Assembly: GCF_000196675.2 (NCBI RefSeq)
Contig: NC_015312.1
Location: forward strand, 4,960,001 to 5,024,000
Direction of reading: 5' to 3'
Length of the DNA: 64,000 bases
Source: Pseudonocardia benzenivorans CB1190
GTDB lineage: Bacteria; Actinomycetota; Actinomycetes; Mycobacteriales; Pseudonocardiaceae
The position numbers were made by a program, and so were the translations under genes. Positions within the stretch are counted from its first letter, which is position 1. The number at the start of each line of letters is the position of its first letter. Below are positions 25,062-32,631 of this stretch, in pieces. The notes under the pieces are model-generated. The model saw only the letters and a program-made list of their open reading frames with translations, was not told the DNA's origin and did no database searches.

Positions 25062-25867
25062 CAGACCTCCCCGACCACGGGATCGACGGACACCGGAGCG
25101 GTCCGGTGCGCGGGACCGACCCGGCCGAACGCCCGCAGCATCCCGTGCCGGGGCAGCTGCGCCATCAGCGTCAACCGGTCGCCACGGACCCGCGAGATCG
25201 CGTACTCCAACGGCCGCCCGTAGCTGTCGCGCAGCAGCCGCTCGAACAGCATCAGGGGGGCGCCGGGCGCGACGTCGAGCAGGTCGGCGACCAGCTCGTC
25301 GGCCAGGATCGCCTCGACGGCCTGGTCGGCGACCCCGAACTCGAACCCCGCCATCTCGTAGAGCGCGTACCACTCGTCGACGGCCCGGGCGCGCTCCACC
25401 ACCGCGAGCAGCTCCGTCGGCACGTAGGCCGTCGCGCAGTAGTAGGGCTCGTCGCCCAGCACCGTCAGGTACTCCACGACACCGACCTGCCCGCCCCGCT
25501 CGATCCCGAGCCGCTCCGCGACCCGCGGCGCCGCGAGCTCGCGGCTCGCCGACAGGATGCGGTGCGAGACCCGTTCGTGCTCGGGCTCCGGGCCGTGCAG
25601 GTGGGTGAAGCTGTGCCGGACCTTCGAGGCCACCGAGAACGTCCCGGTGCCCTGGACCCGCTTGACGAGCCCCTCGTCACGCAGCATCGCCAGCGCGTCG
25701 CGGACGACCTGCCGGCTCGCGGAGAACGACAGCATGAGCTCGGTCTCGCCCGGCAACGCGCCCGCCGGGAACTCCTCGTGGACGATCGCCACGCGGAGCA
25801 GGTCCCGGACGCGACGCGCGGCACTCGAGCGGCGAACCGTTCGGGGGTGCATCCTGGCCTCGGTCAT
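25061..25867 (-). CDS. GntR-family regulator, UTRA (HutC-type) subfamily
   Basis: 268 aa from the ATG at 25867; a second ATG at 25852 is possible. Residues about 15-85 are the GntR winged helix (EEFPAGALPGETELMLSF, SRQVVRDALAMLRDEGL, GTGTFS). The C-terminal UTRA domain shows GIERGGQVGVVEYL, YALYEMAGFEFG and PLEYAISRVRGDR. UTRA domains bind small effectors such as urocanate or sugar phosphates. As the first gene of the long transporter/amidase run it probably autoregulates the run; TTGTATGCAT overlapping its start is a candidate operator. Confidence 0.9.
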   Translation of the reverse strand: MTEARMHPRTVRRSSAARRVRDLLRVAIVHEEFPAGALPGETELMLSFSASRQVVRDALAMLRDEGLVKRVQGTGTFSVASKVRHSFTHLHGPEPEHERVSHRILSASRELAAPRVAERLGIERGGQVGVVEYLTVLGDEPYYCATAYVPTELLAVVERARAVDEWYALYEMAGFEFGVADQAVEAILADELVADLLDVAPGAPLMLFERLLRDSYGRPLEYAISRVRGDRLTLMAQLPRHGMLRAFGRVGPAHRTAPVSVDPVVGEV

Positions 25868-25875
25868 GCATACAA
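25866..25875 (-). promoter_or_regulatory. TTGTATGCAT motif at the start of the UTRA regulator
   Basis: Read on the minus strand, TTGTATGCAT overlaps the ATG at 25867 and differs by one base from the motif at 7816-7825 at the other end of the island. A further dyad, GTGTACAC followed by AAT (about 25975-25985), lies 100 nt upstream. The 25876-26046 interval holds no gene. Confidence 0.4.
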
Positions 25876-26046
25876 CGGTGAGCAGTGTGCGTGTCACCCG
25901 ACAGTGGTATCCGGTAACGCGGCGGTTAAGCCGGTTGCCCGCTTCGCGCATGCCGTCCGACCTGCGAGAACGGTGTACACAATGCCGGTTACGCGGGTTG
26001 CCTCCGCGAACCGCCGGTTCCCCCGGGCGGGGTCCGGCGGCGCCCG

Positions 26047-27831
26047 TCACACTGCGATGACCGTCGGCACGATCATCGGGCGGCGGCGGTAGGTCTCCCC
26101 CACCCATTTGCCGACGACCCGGCGCACCGCCTGCGCGATCCGGTACGGGTCGGTGATGCCCTCGTTCTCGGTCCGCGACAGCTCGTCCTCGATCAACGGC
26201 AGCACGACGTCGAGCGCCTTGGGGTCGTCGGAGAACCCGCGCCCGGCCAGGGTCGGCGGCGCCACCGCCCGGCCCGTGCGGGCGTCGACCGCGACGGTGA
26301 TCTGGATGAACCCGCCCTCGCCGAGCGTGAGCCGGTCGGACAGCGTCGTCTCGCCGATGTCGCCGACCGCCAGCCCGTCGACGTAGACGCGGCCGACCTC
26401 GACGCGACCCGAGATCGCCGCGATGCCGTCGACGAGGTCGACGACGACCCCGTTCTCCGCCAGCACCACGCGGTCCTCCTGCACCCCGGTCTGCACGGCG
26501 AGCCGGCCGTTGGCACGCAGGTGCCGCCACTCCCCGTGTACCGGGACGACGTTCGACGGCCGGACCGCGTTGTAGAGGAACAGCAGCTCACCCGCGGGCG
26601 CATGCCCGGAGACGTGCACCTTGGCGTTGCCCTGGTGGATCACCGACGCGCCCAGCCGGGTCAGGCCGTTGATGACGCCGAAGACCGCCGTCTCGTTGCC
26701 CGGGATCAGCGAGCTGGCCAGGATGATCGTGTCCTCGGGCCGGATGCGCACCGAGCGGTGGTCGCCGCGGGCCATCCGCGACAGCGCCGACAGCGGCTCG
26801 CCCTGCGACCCCGTCGAGACGAGGACGAGCTGGTCGTCGGGCAGCGTCATCGCCTCGTCGAGGTCGACGAGCAGTCCGTCGGGGATCTGCAGCAGGCCCA
26901 GCTCGCCCGCGATACCCATGTTGCGCACCATCGACCGGCCCACCAGGCAGACCCGGCGGCCGTGCTTGGCCGCGGCGTCGAGGACCTGCTGGACGCGGTG
27001 CACGTGGCTGGCGAAGCACGCCACGATGATCCGGGACGACGCCCGGTGGAACACCCCCTCGATGACGGGGCCGATCTCGCGCTCGGGCGTCACGAAGCCG
27101 GGGATGTCGGCGTTCGTGGAGTCGACGAGGAAGAGGTCGACCCCCTCGTCGCCCAACCGGGAGAAGCCCGCCAGGTCGGTGAGCCGGTTGTCGAGCGGGA
27201 GCTGGTCGAGCTTGATGTCGCCGGTGTGCAGCACCAGCCCCGCGGGCGTGCGGACCGCGAGGGCCAGCGCGTCGGGGATCGAGTGGTTGACCGCGAAGTA
27301 CTCGCAGTCCCACGGCCCGTGCGTGAGCCGGGCACCCTCGGCGACCTCGAGCAGGTGCGGGGTGAGCCGGTGCTCCCTGCACTTGGCCGCGACCAGCGCG
27401 AGCGTGAACCGGGAGCCCACGACCAGCAGGTCCGGCTTCTGCCGCAGCAGGAACGGGACCGCGCCGATGTGGTCCTCGTGGCCATGGGTGAGCACGAGCG
27501 CGTCGACGTCGTCGAGGCGGTCCTCGATCGCCCGGAAGTCGGGCAGGATCAGGTCCACGCCCGGCGAGTCCTCGGACGGGAACAGCACCCCGCAGTCGAC
27601 GACGAGCAGCCGCCCGTCGTACTCGAAGACGGTCATGTTGCGGCCGACCTCGCCGATGCCGCCCAGCGCGAAGACGCGCAGGCCGCCCGGGGCGAGCGCC
27701 GGTGGCGGGTGCATGGGCAGCTCGGCGGCGTTCTCCGCGTCCGGCGGCGGCGGGGGCGCCGGGCGGTCGCGACGGGGCCCACGGGAACGGCGGTCGGGCC
27801 TGCGGTCCGACCGTGCGGGAGGGCGGGTCAC
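26047..27831 (-). CDS. rnj: Ribonuclease J
   Basis: 594 aa from the GTG overlapping the dapA stop; the ATG at 27714 would remove a basic 39-residue extension. Metallo-beta-lactamase/beta-CASP nuclease: LVLTHGHEDHIGAVPF carries the zinc ligands, with FAVNHSIPDALALAV, HTGDIKLDQ and the beta-CASP motif SMVRNMGIA. The C-terminus GKWVGETYRRRPMIVPTV, cited here as VGETYRRRPMIVP, matches actinobacterial RNase J closely. It processes and degrades RNA by 5'-exo and endo cleavage. The dapA-rnj order is conserved in mycobacteria. Confidence 0.96.
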   Translation of the reverse strand: MTRPPARSDRRPDRRSRGPRRDRPAPPPPPDAENAAELPMHPPPALAPGGLRVFALGGIGEVGRNMTVFEYDGRLLVVDCGVLFPSEDSPGVDLILPDFRAIEDRLDDVDALVLTHGHEDHIGAVPFLLRQKPDLLVVGSRFTLALVAAKCREHRLTPHLLEVAEGARLTHGPWDCEYFAVNHSIPDALALAVRTPAGLVLHTGDIKLDQLPLDNRLTDLAGFSRLGDEGVDLFLVDSTNADIPGFVTPEREIGPVIEGVFHRASSRIIVACFASHVHRVQQVLDAAAKHGRRVCLVGRSMVRNMGIAGELGLLQIPDGLLVDLDEAMTLPDDQLVLVSTGSQGEPLSALSRMARGDHRSVRIRPEDTIILASSLIPGNETAVFGVINGLTRLGASVIHQGNAKVHVSGHAPAGELLFLYNAVRPSNVVPVHGEWRHLRANGRLAVQTGVQEDRVVLAENGVVVDLVDGIAAISGRVEVGRVYVDGLAVGDIGETTLSDRLTLGEGGFIQITVAVDARTGRAVAPPTLAGRGFSDDPKALDVVLPLIEDELSRTENEGITDPYRIAQAVRRVVGKWVGETYRRRPMIVPTVIAV

Positions 27832-28832
27832 CGGTACGCGACCTCCGCCCCGATGTCGAGGGTCGCCCGGGCACCGAGCGCTCCGTAGCCGCGGTCGCGC
27901 CGGACGCCCACCGCCTCGGGGTCGAGCGCGATCCCCGCCGCCGCGAGGTCGCCGACGATCGCCGCGACCTGCTCGTCGGTCGCCGGGGGCAGCGGGAGCC
28001 GCGGGTCGCCCACGTCGATGCCCCGCAGCCGCAGCGCCGTCTTCGCGAACACCACCCCGCCGACGCGGCCCATGGCCCGGATGACCGGCAGCGTCGCGTA
28101 GTGCAGCGCGCGGGCCCGGTCGTGCTCGCCCGCCTCGTACGCGTCGATCAGCGCGCGCAGCCGGTCGGCCACGACGTGCCCGATGACGCTCACGAAGCCC
28201 ACTGCGCCCACCGCGAGCCACGGCAGGTTCACGGGGTCGTCGCCGGAGTAGTAGGTCAGCGTCGTCGTCGCCAGGACCTCGGTGCCGACGCGCAGGTCGT
28301 TGCGCGCGTCCTTCACCGCGACGATGCGCGGGTGCTCGGCCAGCTTCTGCAGCGTCTCCAGCTCGATCGGGATGACGCTGCGCGGCGGGATGTCGTAGAG
28401 CATCATCGGCAGCTCGGTGGCGTCCGCGACCGCCGTGAAGTGCGCGACCAGCCCCGACTGCGGCGGCCGTGAGTAGTACGGCGTGACCACCAGCAGCCCG
28501 TGCGCACCCGCCTTCTCCGCCTCGCGGGCCAGCCGGATGCTGTGGGCCGTGTCGTAGGTGCCCGCACCCGCGACGACGACGGCCCGGTCGCCCACCGCGC
28601 TCACGACCGCCCGGACCAGCTCCGCCTTCTCGGCGTCCGACGTCGTCGGGCCCTCACCCGTCGTCCCGTTGACGACCAGCCCGTCGTTGCCCAGCTCGAC
28701 GAGGTGGGCCGCCAGCTCCTCGGCTTTCCCCAGGTCGAGGCCGCCGTCGGAGTCGAAGGGGGTGACCATTGCGGTCAGCACCTGGCCGAACGGGCGGCCA
28801 GGCGGCCGGGATGGAGCAGGGGTCGGGCTCAT
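27828..28832 (-). CDS. dapA: 4-hydroxy-tetrahydrodipicolinate synthase
   Basis: 334 aa. It condenses pyruvate with aspartate semialdehyde, the first step toward diaminopimelate and lysine. TIM-barrel signatures include LTAMVTPFDSDGGLD, VNGTTGEGPT, VTPYYSRPPQSGL, the conserved Tyr in LYDIPPRSV, and the Schiff-base Lys in IVAVKDARND. The C-terminus is about 25 residues longer than usual. It is transcribed with rnj (overlap GTGA). The upstream 167 nt hold no gene but contain one copy of a 21-bp repeat. Confidence 0.96.
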   Translation of the reverse strand: MSPTPAPSRPPGRPFGQVLTAMVTPFDSDGGLDLGKAEELAAHLVELGNDGLVVNGTTGEGPTTSDAEKAELVRAVVSAVGDRAVVVAGAGTYDTAHSIRLAREAEKAGAHGLLVVTPYYSRPPQSGLVAHFTAVADATELPMMLYDIPPRSVIPIELETLQKLAEHPRIVAVKDARNDLRVGTEVLATTTLTYYSGDDPVNLPWLAVGAVGFVSVIGHVVADRLRALIDAYEAGEHDRARALHYATLPVIRAMGRVGGVVFAKTALRLRGIDVGDPRLPLPPATDEQVAAIVGDLAAAGIALDPEAVGVRRDRGYGALGARATLDIGAEVAYR

Positions 28833-28973
28833 GGGTGATGACCGTACCGCCGCATCTCCCGATCCGGCGTTCCGACCGGCGCGCGTGCGCCGTGCCTCAC
28901 AGCGGCTCGCGCGCGGTCCCCCGCCCGCCGGCCCGTCCGGCGGGACGAGCTCGGCGGCGCCCGGCCGGATTCG

Positions 28974-29024
28974 AGGCCGCGGGACGCCCGGCCGGGCAGT
29001 CACAGGCCGCGGGACGCCCGGCCG
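28974..29024. repeat. 21-bp direct repeat with 30-bp period at the 3' end of the DinB-like gene
   Basis: The 21 bases at 28974-28994 recur perfectly at 29004-29024. The right copy encodes the last residues of the gene ending at 29000 (GRASRG); the left copy lies just past its stop. This looks like a short tandem duplication of the gene end. Confidence 0.8.
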
Positions 29025-29626
29025 TAGGTCTCGAGGTCGGCGGCGGCGCCCTCCAGCGACACCCGCGCCGCGTCGCGCCCGAACGCGTGCAGCACGATCT
29101 CGGCAGGCTCGCCGACGATCGTCACCAGCCCCGGGCCGGTCCGCACCACCTGCACGGCTCCCTCGGGGCGGCGCACCACCACGCCCACGGGGCTGCGCCG
29201 CCACAGCACCCGGCCCATCCGGCCGAGCAACGCCCAGAGCGCACCGTCGCGCTCGGTGTCCGGTGGGCGGGGCTCCCAGCCCGGCTCGCCGCGGCGCACG
29301 TCCTCGTGGTGGACGAAGAACTCGGCGCCGTTCGCGAACTCGTCGACCTTGCCGACGCGGTAGGGCGACCACGCCGGAGGACCGTCACGCAGCTCGGCGA
29401 TCATCTCGGACCACGGCGTGTCGGCGTACCCCGACATCGCCCGCTCGGTGATCGGGGCCAGGGCCGGCACGACGATCCCCGACGCCGCCCACGGCTGGCG
29501 CTCGCGCACCAGCAGATGGGCCAGCAGGTCGCGGCTCGTCCAGCCCGCGCACAACGTCGGGCGGTCCGGCCCGGACCGCTCCAGCTCGTCGCACAGGGCC
29601 GCTCGTTCGGTCGTCGCGAGGCTCAC
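29000..29626 (-). CDS. DinB-like metal-binding protein (TIGR03085-type, mycothiol-S-transferase fold)
   Basis: 208 aa, GTG start. The N-terminal four-helix part has SLATTERAALCDELE, TLCAGWTSRDLLAHLLVRE with the metal-ligand His in LLAHLL, and FFVHHEDVRRGEPGWEPR with the remaining histidines in VHHEDVRR. A small C-terminal alpha/beta region follows (VTIVGEPAEIVLHAFGR). Such proteins belong to the DinB/maleylpyruvate isomerase superfamily typical of mycothiol-producing actinobacteria; the reaction is unknown. The gene lies between thyX and dapA. Confidence 0.85.
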   Translation of the reverse strand: MSLATTERAALCDELERSGPDRPTLCAGWTSRDLLAHLLVRERQPWAASGIVVPALAPITERAMSGYADTPWSEMIAELRDGPPAWSPYRVGKVDEFANGAEFFVHHEDVRRGEPGWEPRPPDTERDGALWALLGRMGRVLWRRSPVGVVVRRPEGAVQVVRTGPGLVTIVGEPAEIVLHAFGRDAARVSLEGAAADLETYGRASRGL

Positions 29627-29760
29627 GATCGCGAACCTAGCCGTCCGCGCCGTCCCGCACCGCCCGGGTCGCCCCCGAGGGAGCCGCGCCTGTCCGGTCT
29701 GCGCTGGTCGGGCGATATGCCACCGTTCGCGGCGTCCCGTCGTGCCGCCCTCGTGCTGAC

Positions 29761-29882
29761 GCTCGGGCGCTCCGCTACCCCTCGGTACCGATGCTCGGGC
29801 GCTCCGCTACCCCTCGGTACCGATGCTCGGGCGCTCCGCTACCCCTCGGTACCGATGCTCGGGCGCTCCGCTACCCCTCGGT
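29761..29882. repeat. 32-bp tandem repeat reaching into the thyX 3' end (3.8 copies)
   Basis: Three perfect 32-bp units (29761-29792, 29793-29824, 29825-29856) are followed by the first 26 bases of a fourth (29857-29882). Each unit begins GCTCGGGCGCTCCGCTACC and includes a CGGTACCG palindrome. The fourth, partial copy contains the thyX stop codon and its last three codons. The repeat therefore looks like multiplication of the thyX end into the spacer. The rest of 29627-29760 holds nothing recognisable. Confidence 0.92.
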
Positions 29883-30623
29883 GACGTACGGGCTCGACGC
29901 GATCTCCGTGCCGTCCTCGAGCTTCTGGATGTCGAAGTCGTTGAACACGTTCGGCACCTCGCGCTGCAGCTGGCGCAGGCACTCGACGGCCAACTCGCGG
30001 ATCTCGACGTCGGCGTGCTCGGAGGCACGCATGGCGATGAAGTGCCGCCAGGCCCGGTAGTTGCCCGTGACGACGATCCGCGTCTCGGTGGCGTTGGGCA
30101 GGATCGCGCGTGCGGCCTGCCGGGCCTGCTTGCGGCGCAGGGTGGCGTTGGGCACGTCGGCGAAGCGCTTCTCCAGGCCTGCGAGCAGGTCGGTGTAGGC
30201 CTTGACCGACGCCTCCGCCGCCTCCTCGAACAGGGCGTGCAGCTCGGGGTCCTCGGCGATCGCGGCGGGCTCGACCATCGCGGCGTCGCGCTCGGGGACG
30301 TAGCGCTGCGAGAGCTGCGAGTACGAGAAGTGGCGGTGCCGGATCAGCTCGTGGGTGAGCGAGCGGGAGACGCCGGTGAGGTAGAAGCTGACCGTCCCGT
30401 GCTCCAGCACCGAGAGGTGCCCGACCTCGAGGATGTGCCGCAGGTAGCCCGCGTTGGTGGCCGTCGCCGGGTTCGGCTTGGCCCACGACTGGTAGCACGC
30501 CCGGCCGGCGAACTCCGCGAGCGCCTGGCCGCCGTCGGCATCCGTGCTCCACGGAACGTCGGACGGCGGGAAGAACTCGGTCTTCGCGACGAGCTGGACG
30601 CCCAGCGGCACGATCTCCGGCAT
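29871..30623 (-). CDS. thyX: Flavin-dependent thymidylate synthase
   Basis: 250 aa from the ATG at 30623; earlier starts would add an unconserved glycine/proline stretch. ThyX makes dTMP from dUMP with FAD and methylene-tetrahydrofolate. The diagnostic RHRxxSxxxxSxRY signature appears as RHRHFSYSQLSQRY, with EHGTVSFYLTGVSR and NYRAWRHFIAMR also present. Next to dapA-rnj, as in mycobacteria. Its stop codon lies inside a 32-bp tandem repeat. No thyA is visible in this window. Confidence 0.96.
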   Translation of the reverse strand: MPEIVPLGVQLVAKTEFFPPSDVPWSTDADGGQALAEFAGRACYQSWAKPNPATATNAGYLRHILEVGHLSVLEHGTVSFYLTGVSRSLTHELIRHRHFSYSQLSQRYVPERDAAMVEPAAIAEDPELHALFEEAAEASVKAYTDLLAGLEKRFADVPNATLRRKQARQAARAILPNATETRIVVTGNYRAWRHFIAMRASEHADVEIRELAVECLRQLQREVPNVFNDFDIQKLEDGTEIASSPYVTEG

Positions 30624-30747
30624 ACCGGCAGCGTAACCGGGCACTCCGACAACGCCCGGACCGGTACCGGGGCCCGGGAGCGATCCGCGGCCACCGCACG
30701 TTCCTCCGGAAGGACCCGCACGCCCCACGAGTGCCGTCATGATTTTC

Positions 30748-30784
30748 TTGCGATGACGTCAACATGACGCCATAGTGGTGTCAT
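30748..30784 (+). promoter_or_regulatory. Leaderless promoter with overlapping operator for the RHH gene
   Basis: TTGCGA (30748-30753), 17 nt, CATAGT (30771-30776), then 6 nt to the ATG at 30783, so transcription should begin at the start codon. ATGACGCCA (30764-30772) and TGGTGTCAT (30776-30784) form an inverted repeat (8 of 9 matches) spanning the -10 box and the start codon. A further TGACGTCA palindrome lies at 30755-30762. Autorepression by the RHH product is the simple reading. Confidence 0.6.
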
Positions 30785-31334
30785 GGATGTCAGCCAGTAC
30801 GTAGCCCAGCTGCGGGAGGACCTGTCTTCCGCCGCGGCCGCAGGCGACGAGCAGACCCGGCGCACGGCCGCGTTGCTCGGCGCGGCGATCGAGCCGGCCG
30901 CGAGGCTGGCCGTCATGAACGCCCTGTCGGACCTGGCCGCCGAGGTCACGGCCGCCCTAGGCGACCGGGTCGTCGAGGTGCGCCTCGACGGTCGCGACGT
31001 GCGGGTCGTCGTCACCGGCGACGAGCCCGCCCACGAGCCCGAGCCGGAGCCCGCGCCCACGATGCCGCCGCCGGGCGCCGACGCGGGCGACATCAGCCGC
31101 ATCACGCTGCGGCTCGTCGAGCAGATCAAGAACCAGGCCGAACAGGCCGCGGCGGCGCAGGGTGTGTCGCTGAACTCGTGGGTCGCGCAGGCCGTGCAGG
31201 GCGCCCTGTCCGGCCGCGGCGGGCCCAACTGGGACCGCGGCAGCTGGGACCGCGGCGACCGGGGTGGCCGCGGAGGACGGGGCCGCAGCCGCGGCGACGA
31301 CGGACGCCGCGTCCGCGGCTGGGTTCAGGGGTGA
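30783..31334 (+). CDS. Ribbon-helix-helix (HicB-like) DNA-binding protein
   Basis: 183 aa. The N-terminal ~75 residues (VSQYVAQLREDLSSAAAAGDE, abbreviated to QYVAQLREDL, up to LDGRDVRVVVTGD) resemble a HicB-type helical/strand fold. Residues about 104-138 form the ribbon-helix-helix (ISRITLRLVEQIKNQAE and GVSLNSWVAQAVQGAL). The tail is Gly/Arg/Asp-rich (GGRGGRGRSRGDDGRR), which could bind nucleic acid. No HicA toxin is adjacent; the next gene is a DUF4097 protein. It probably represses its own leaderless promoter. Confidence 0.82.
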   Translation: MDVSQYVAQLREDLSSAAAAGDEQTRRTAALLGAAIEPAARLAVMNALSDLAAEVTAALGDRVVEVRLDGRDVRVVVTGDEPAHEPEPEPAPTMPPPGADAGDISRITLRLVEQIKNQAEQAAAAQGVSLNSWVAQAVQGALSGRGGPNWDRGSWDRGDRGGRGGRGRSRGDDGRRVRGWVQG

Positions 31335-31339
31335 GGACG

Positions 31340-32392
31340 ATGACCGACGACACGCGTGACGACGACCGGCACCCGGACGACCGGCCCGGCGAGAGCCGGA
31401 CGGGAGCGGCGGACGAGACCGGCCACGAGCTCACCCGGCAGGAGCGCTGGGACGCCTCGGGGCCGGCCGAGCTGGAGCTGAACATCGACGTCGGCTCGGT
31501 CCGCGTCGAGCTCTCCGACACCCGCGAGGTGTGGGTCGAGGTCCGTCACGAGGCGCAGGGCGGCAACGTCTGGACCAACGGCATCGCGGGCCTGTTCAAC
31601 TGGCTCGGGTCCGCGGCGGGCCGCGGCGGGTTCGGGAACGTGCAGGGCCTCGGTGACGTGCAGGGCTTCCCGAGCGCAGGGTTCGGCGGGTTCGACCCGG
31701 GTCAGATCACCGAGGAGCTCGCCGCACGCGCCGTCGAGGCGGCCGAGATCCGCTGGTCGGAAGCGTCCCGGCGGCTCGTCGTGCGCTCGTCGCAGGAGAT
31801 GCCGCTGCGCATGGTGCCGCTCGCGGTGACGGTGCGCGCGCCGGTGTCGTCACGGCACGCGGTGCGCACCGGAGCGGGTGAGGTCACCGTGACCGGGCGC
31901 GCCGGCTGGGGCGCGGTGCGCACCGGATCGGGCGAGGTCCGGCTGGAGGAGACGACGGGCGATGTCGACGTCACGACGGGCTCCGGCGACGTCGACCTCG
32001 GCGTCGTCGGTGGCCGCGGGAAAATCCGGACCGGCTCGGGCCGCATCGCCGTCGCGGCGCTGAGCGGGCCGAGCGAGGTGAAGTCCGGCAGCGGCGACGT
32101 CGAGCTCGGCGAGGTCACCGGCGACCTCGGGGTACGCACGGGGTCCGGCGAGGTCCGGATCGCGGACGCGGTGTCCGGCACGTTCGAGCTCACGACGGGT
32201 TCCGGGGGCATCCGGATCGGCGTGCACTCCGGCGTGGCCGCGGAGCTGGACCTCTCGTCGGGCACCGGTCGGGCGCGCAGCGAGCTGGAGGTCACCGGGG
32301 TGGCCCCGCAGTCGGCTCCGGCGTTGCGCATCCGCGGCCGGGCGGGGACGGGCGACGTCGTGGTGTCCCGGGCGGCCGCCGCAACCGTCTGA
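31340..32392 (+). CDS. DUF4097 beta-helix (adhesin-like) protein
   Basis: 350 aa from the ATG at 31340 with GAGG just upstream; a GTG at 31331 overlaps the previous stop and is also possible. After a polar N-terminus, residues about 160-345 consist of repeated TGSGEV/TGSGDV rungs (VRTGSGEVRLEE, VTTGSGDVDLG, KSGSGDVELGE, VRTGSGEVRI), the pattern of DUF4097 right-handed beta-helices. No signal peptide or membrane helix is seen. Co-transcribed with the RHH protein; function unknown. Confidence 0.85.
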   Translation: MTDDTRDDDRHPDDRPGESRTGAADETGHELTRQERWDASGPAELELNIDVGSVRVELSDTREVWVEVRHEAQGGNVWTNGIAGLFNWLGSAAGRGGFGNVQGLGDVQGFPSAGFGGFDPGQITEELAARAVEAAEIRWSEASRRLVVRSSQEMPLRMVPLAVTVRAPVSSRHAVRTGAGEVTVTGRAGWGAVRTGSGEVRLEETTGDVDVTTGSGDVDLGVVGGRGKIRTGSGRIAVAALSGPSEVKSGSGDVELGEVTGDLGVRTGSGEVRIADAVSGTFELTTGSGGIRIGVHSGVAAELDLSSGTGRARSELEVTGVAPQSAPALRIRGRAGTGDVVVSRAAAATV

Positions 32393-32397
32393 CGGCA

Positions 32398-32428
32398 CCG
32401 TCCGCCGCCGCACCGCTGCGGCGGACGG
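32398..32428. terminator. Terminator hairpin after the DUF4097 gene
   Basis: CCGTCCGCCGC (32398-32408) and GCGGCGGACGG (32418-32428) make a perfect 11-bp stem with a 9-nt loop, 6 nt after the stop codon. No U-tract follows, as is common in GC-rich actinobacteria. Confidence 0.75.
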
Positions 32429-32472
32429 CACCGAGGAGACACGCGCCGGGTGGGGGTCCGGCGCACCGGCGG

Positions 32473-32507
32473 GGGCCCGGTCGCGAGGGGGAGCCGCGAC
32501 CGGGCCC
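32473..32507. terminator. Second hairpin facing the convergent gene
   Basis: GGGCCCGGTCGCG (32473-32485) and CGCGACCGGGCCC (32495-32507) form a perfect 13-bp stem with a 9-nt loop. Together with 32398-32428 it separates the convergent DUF4097 and glycosylase genes. The rest of 32508-32631 shows no gene. Confidence 0.72.
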
Positions 32508-32631
32508 TCGCACGTCGGGTTCCCCGGACCGGCGAGTTCGCACATACCCACCCGGGTGAAACCCGGACGCGCCGGGAGGCGCATCTGGACCGGGGCCACC
32601 GGATGGCGGCGGGCCGGCCGCGACCCCCGGT

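Noticed and set aside
25868..26046. Small gene between the UTRA regulator and rnj
   Set aside because: Only short frames without ribosome sites; the stretch is better read as the regulator's promoter region.
29761..29882. Possible small CRISPR array
   Set aside because: The 32-bp units are directly adjacent with no variable spacers and no cas genes are present; this is a tandem repeat.
30783..32392. HicAB toxin-antitoxin pair
   Set aside because: The RHH protein is HicB-like, but no HicA-type small toxin lies next to it; the neighbour is a 350-aa DUF4097 protein.
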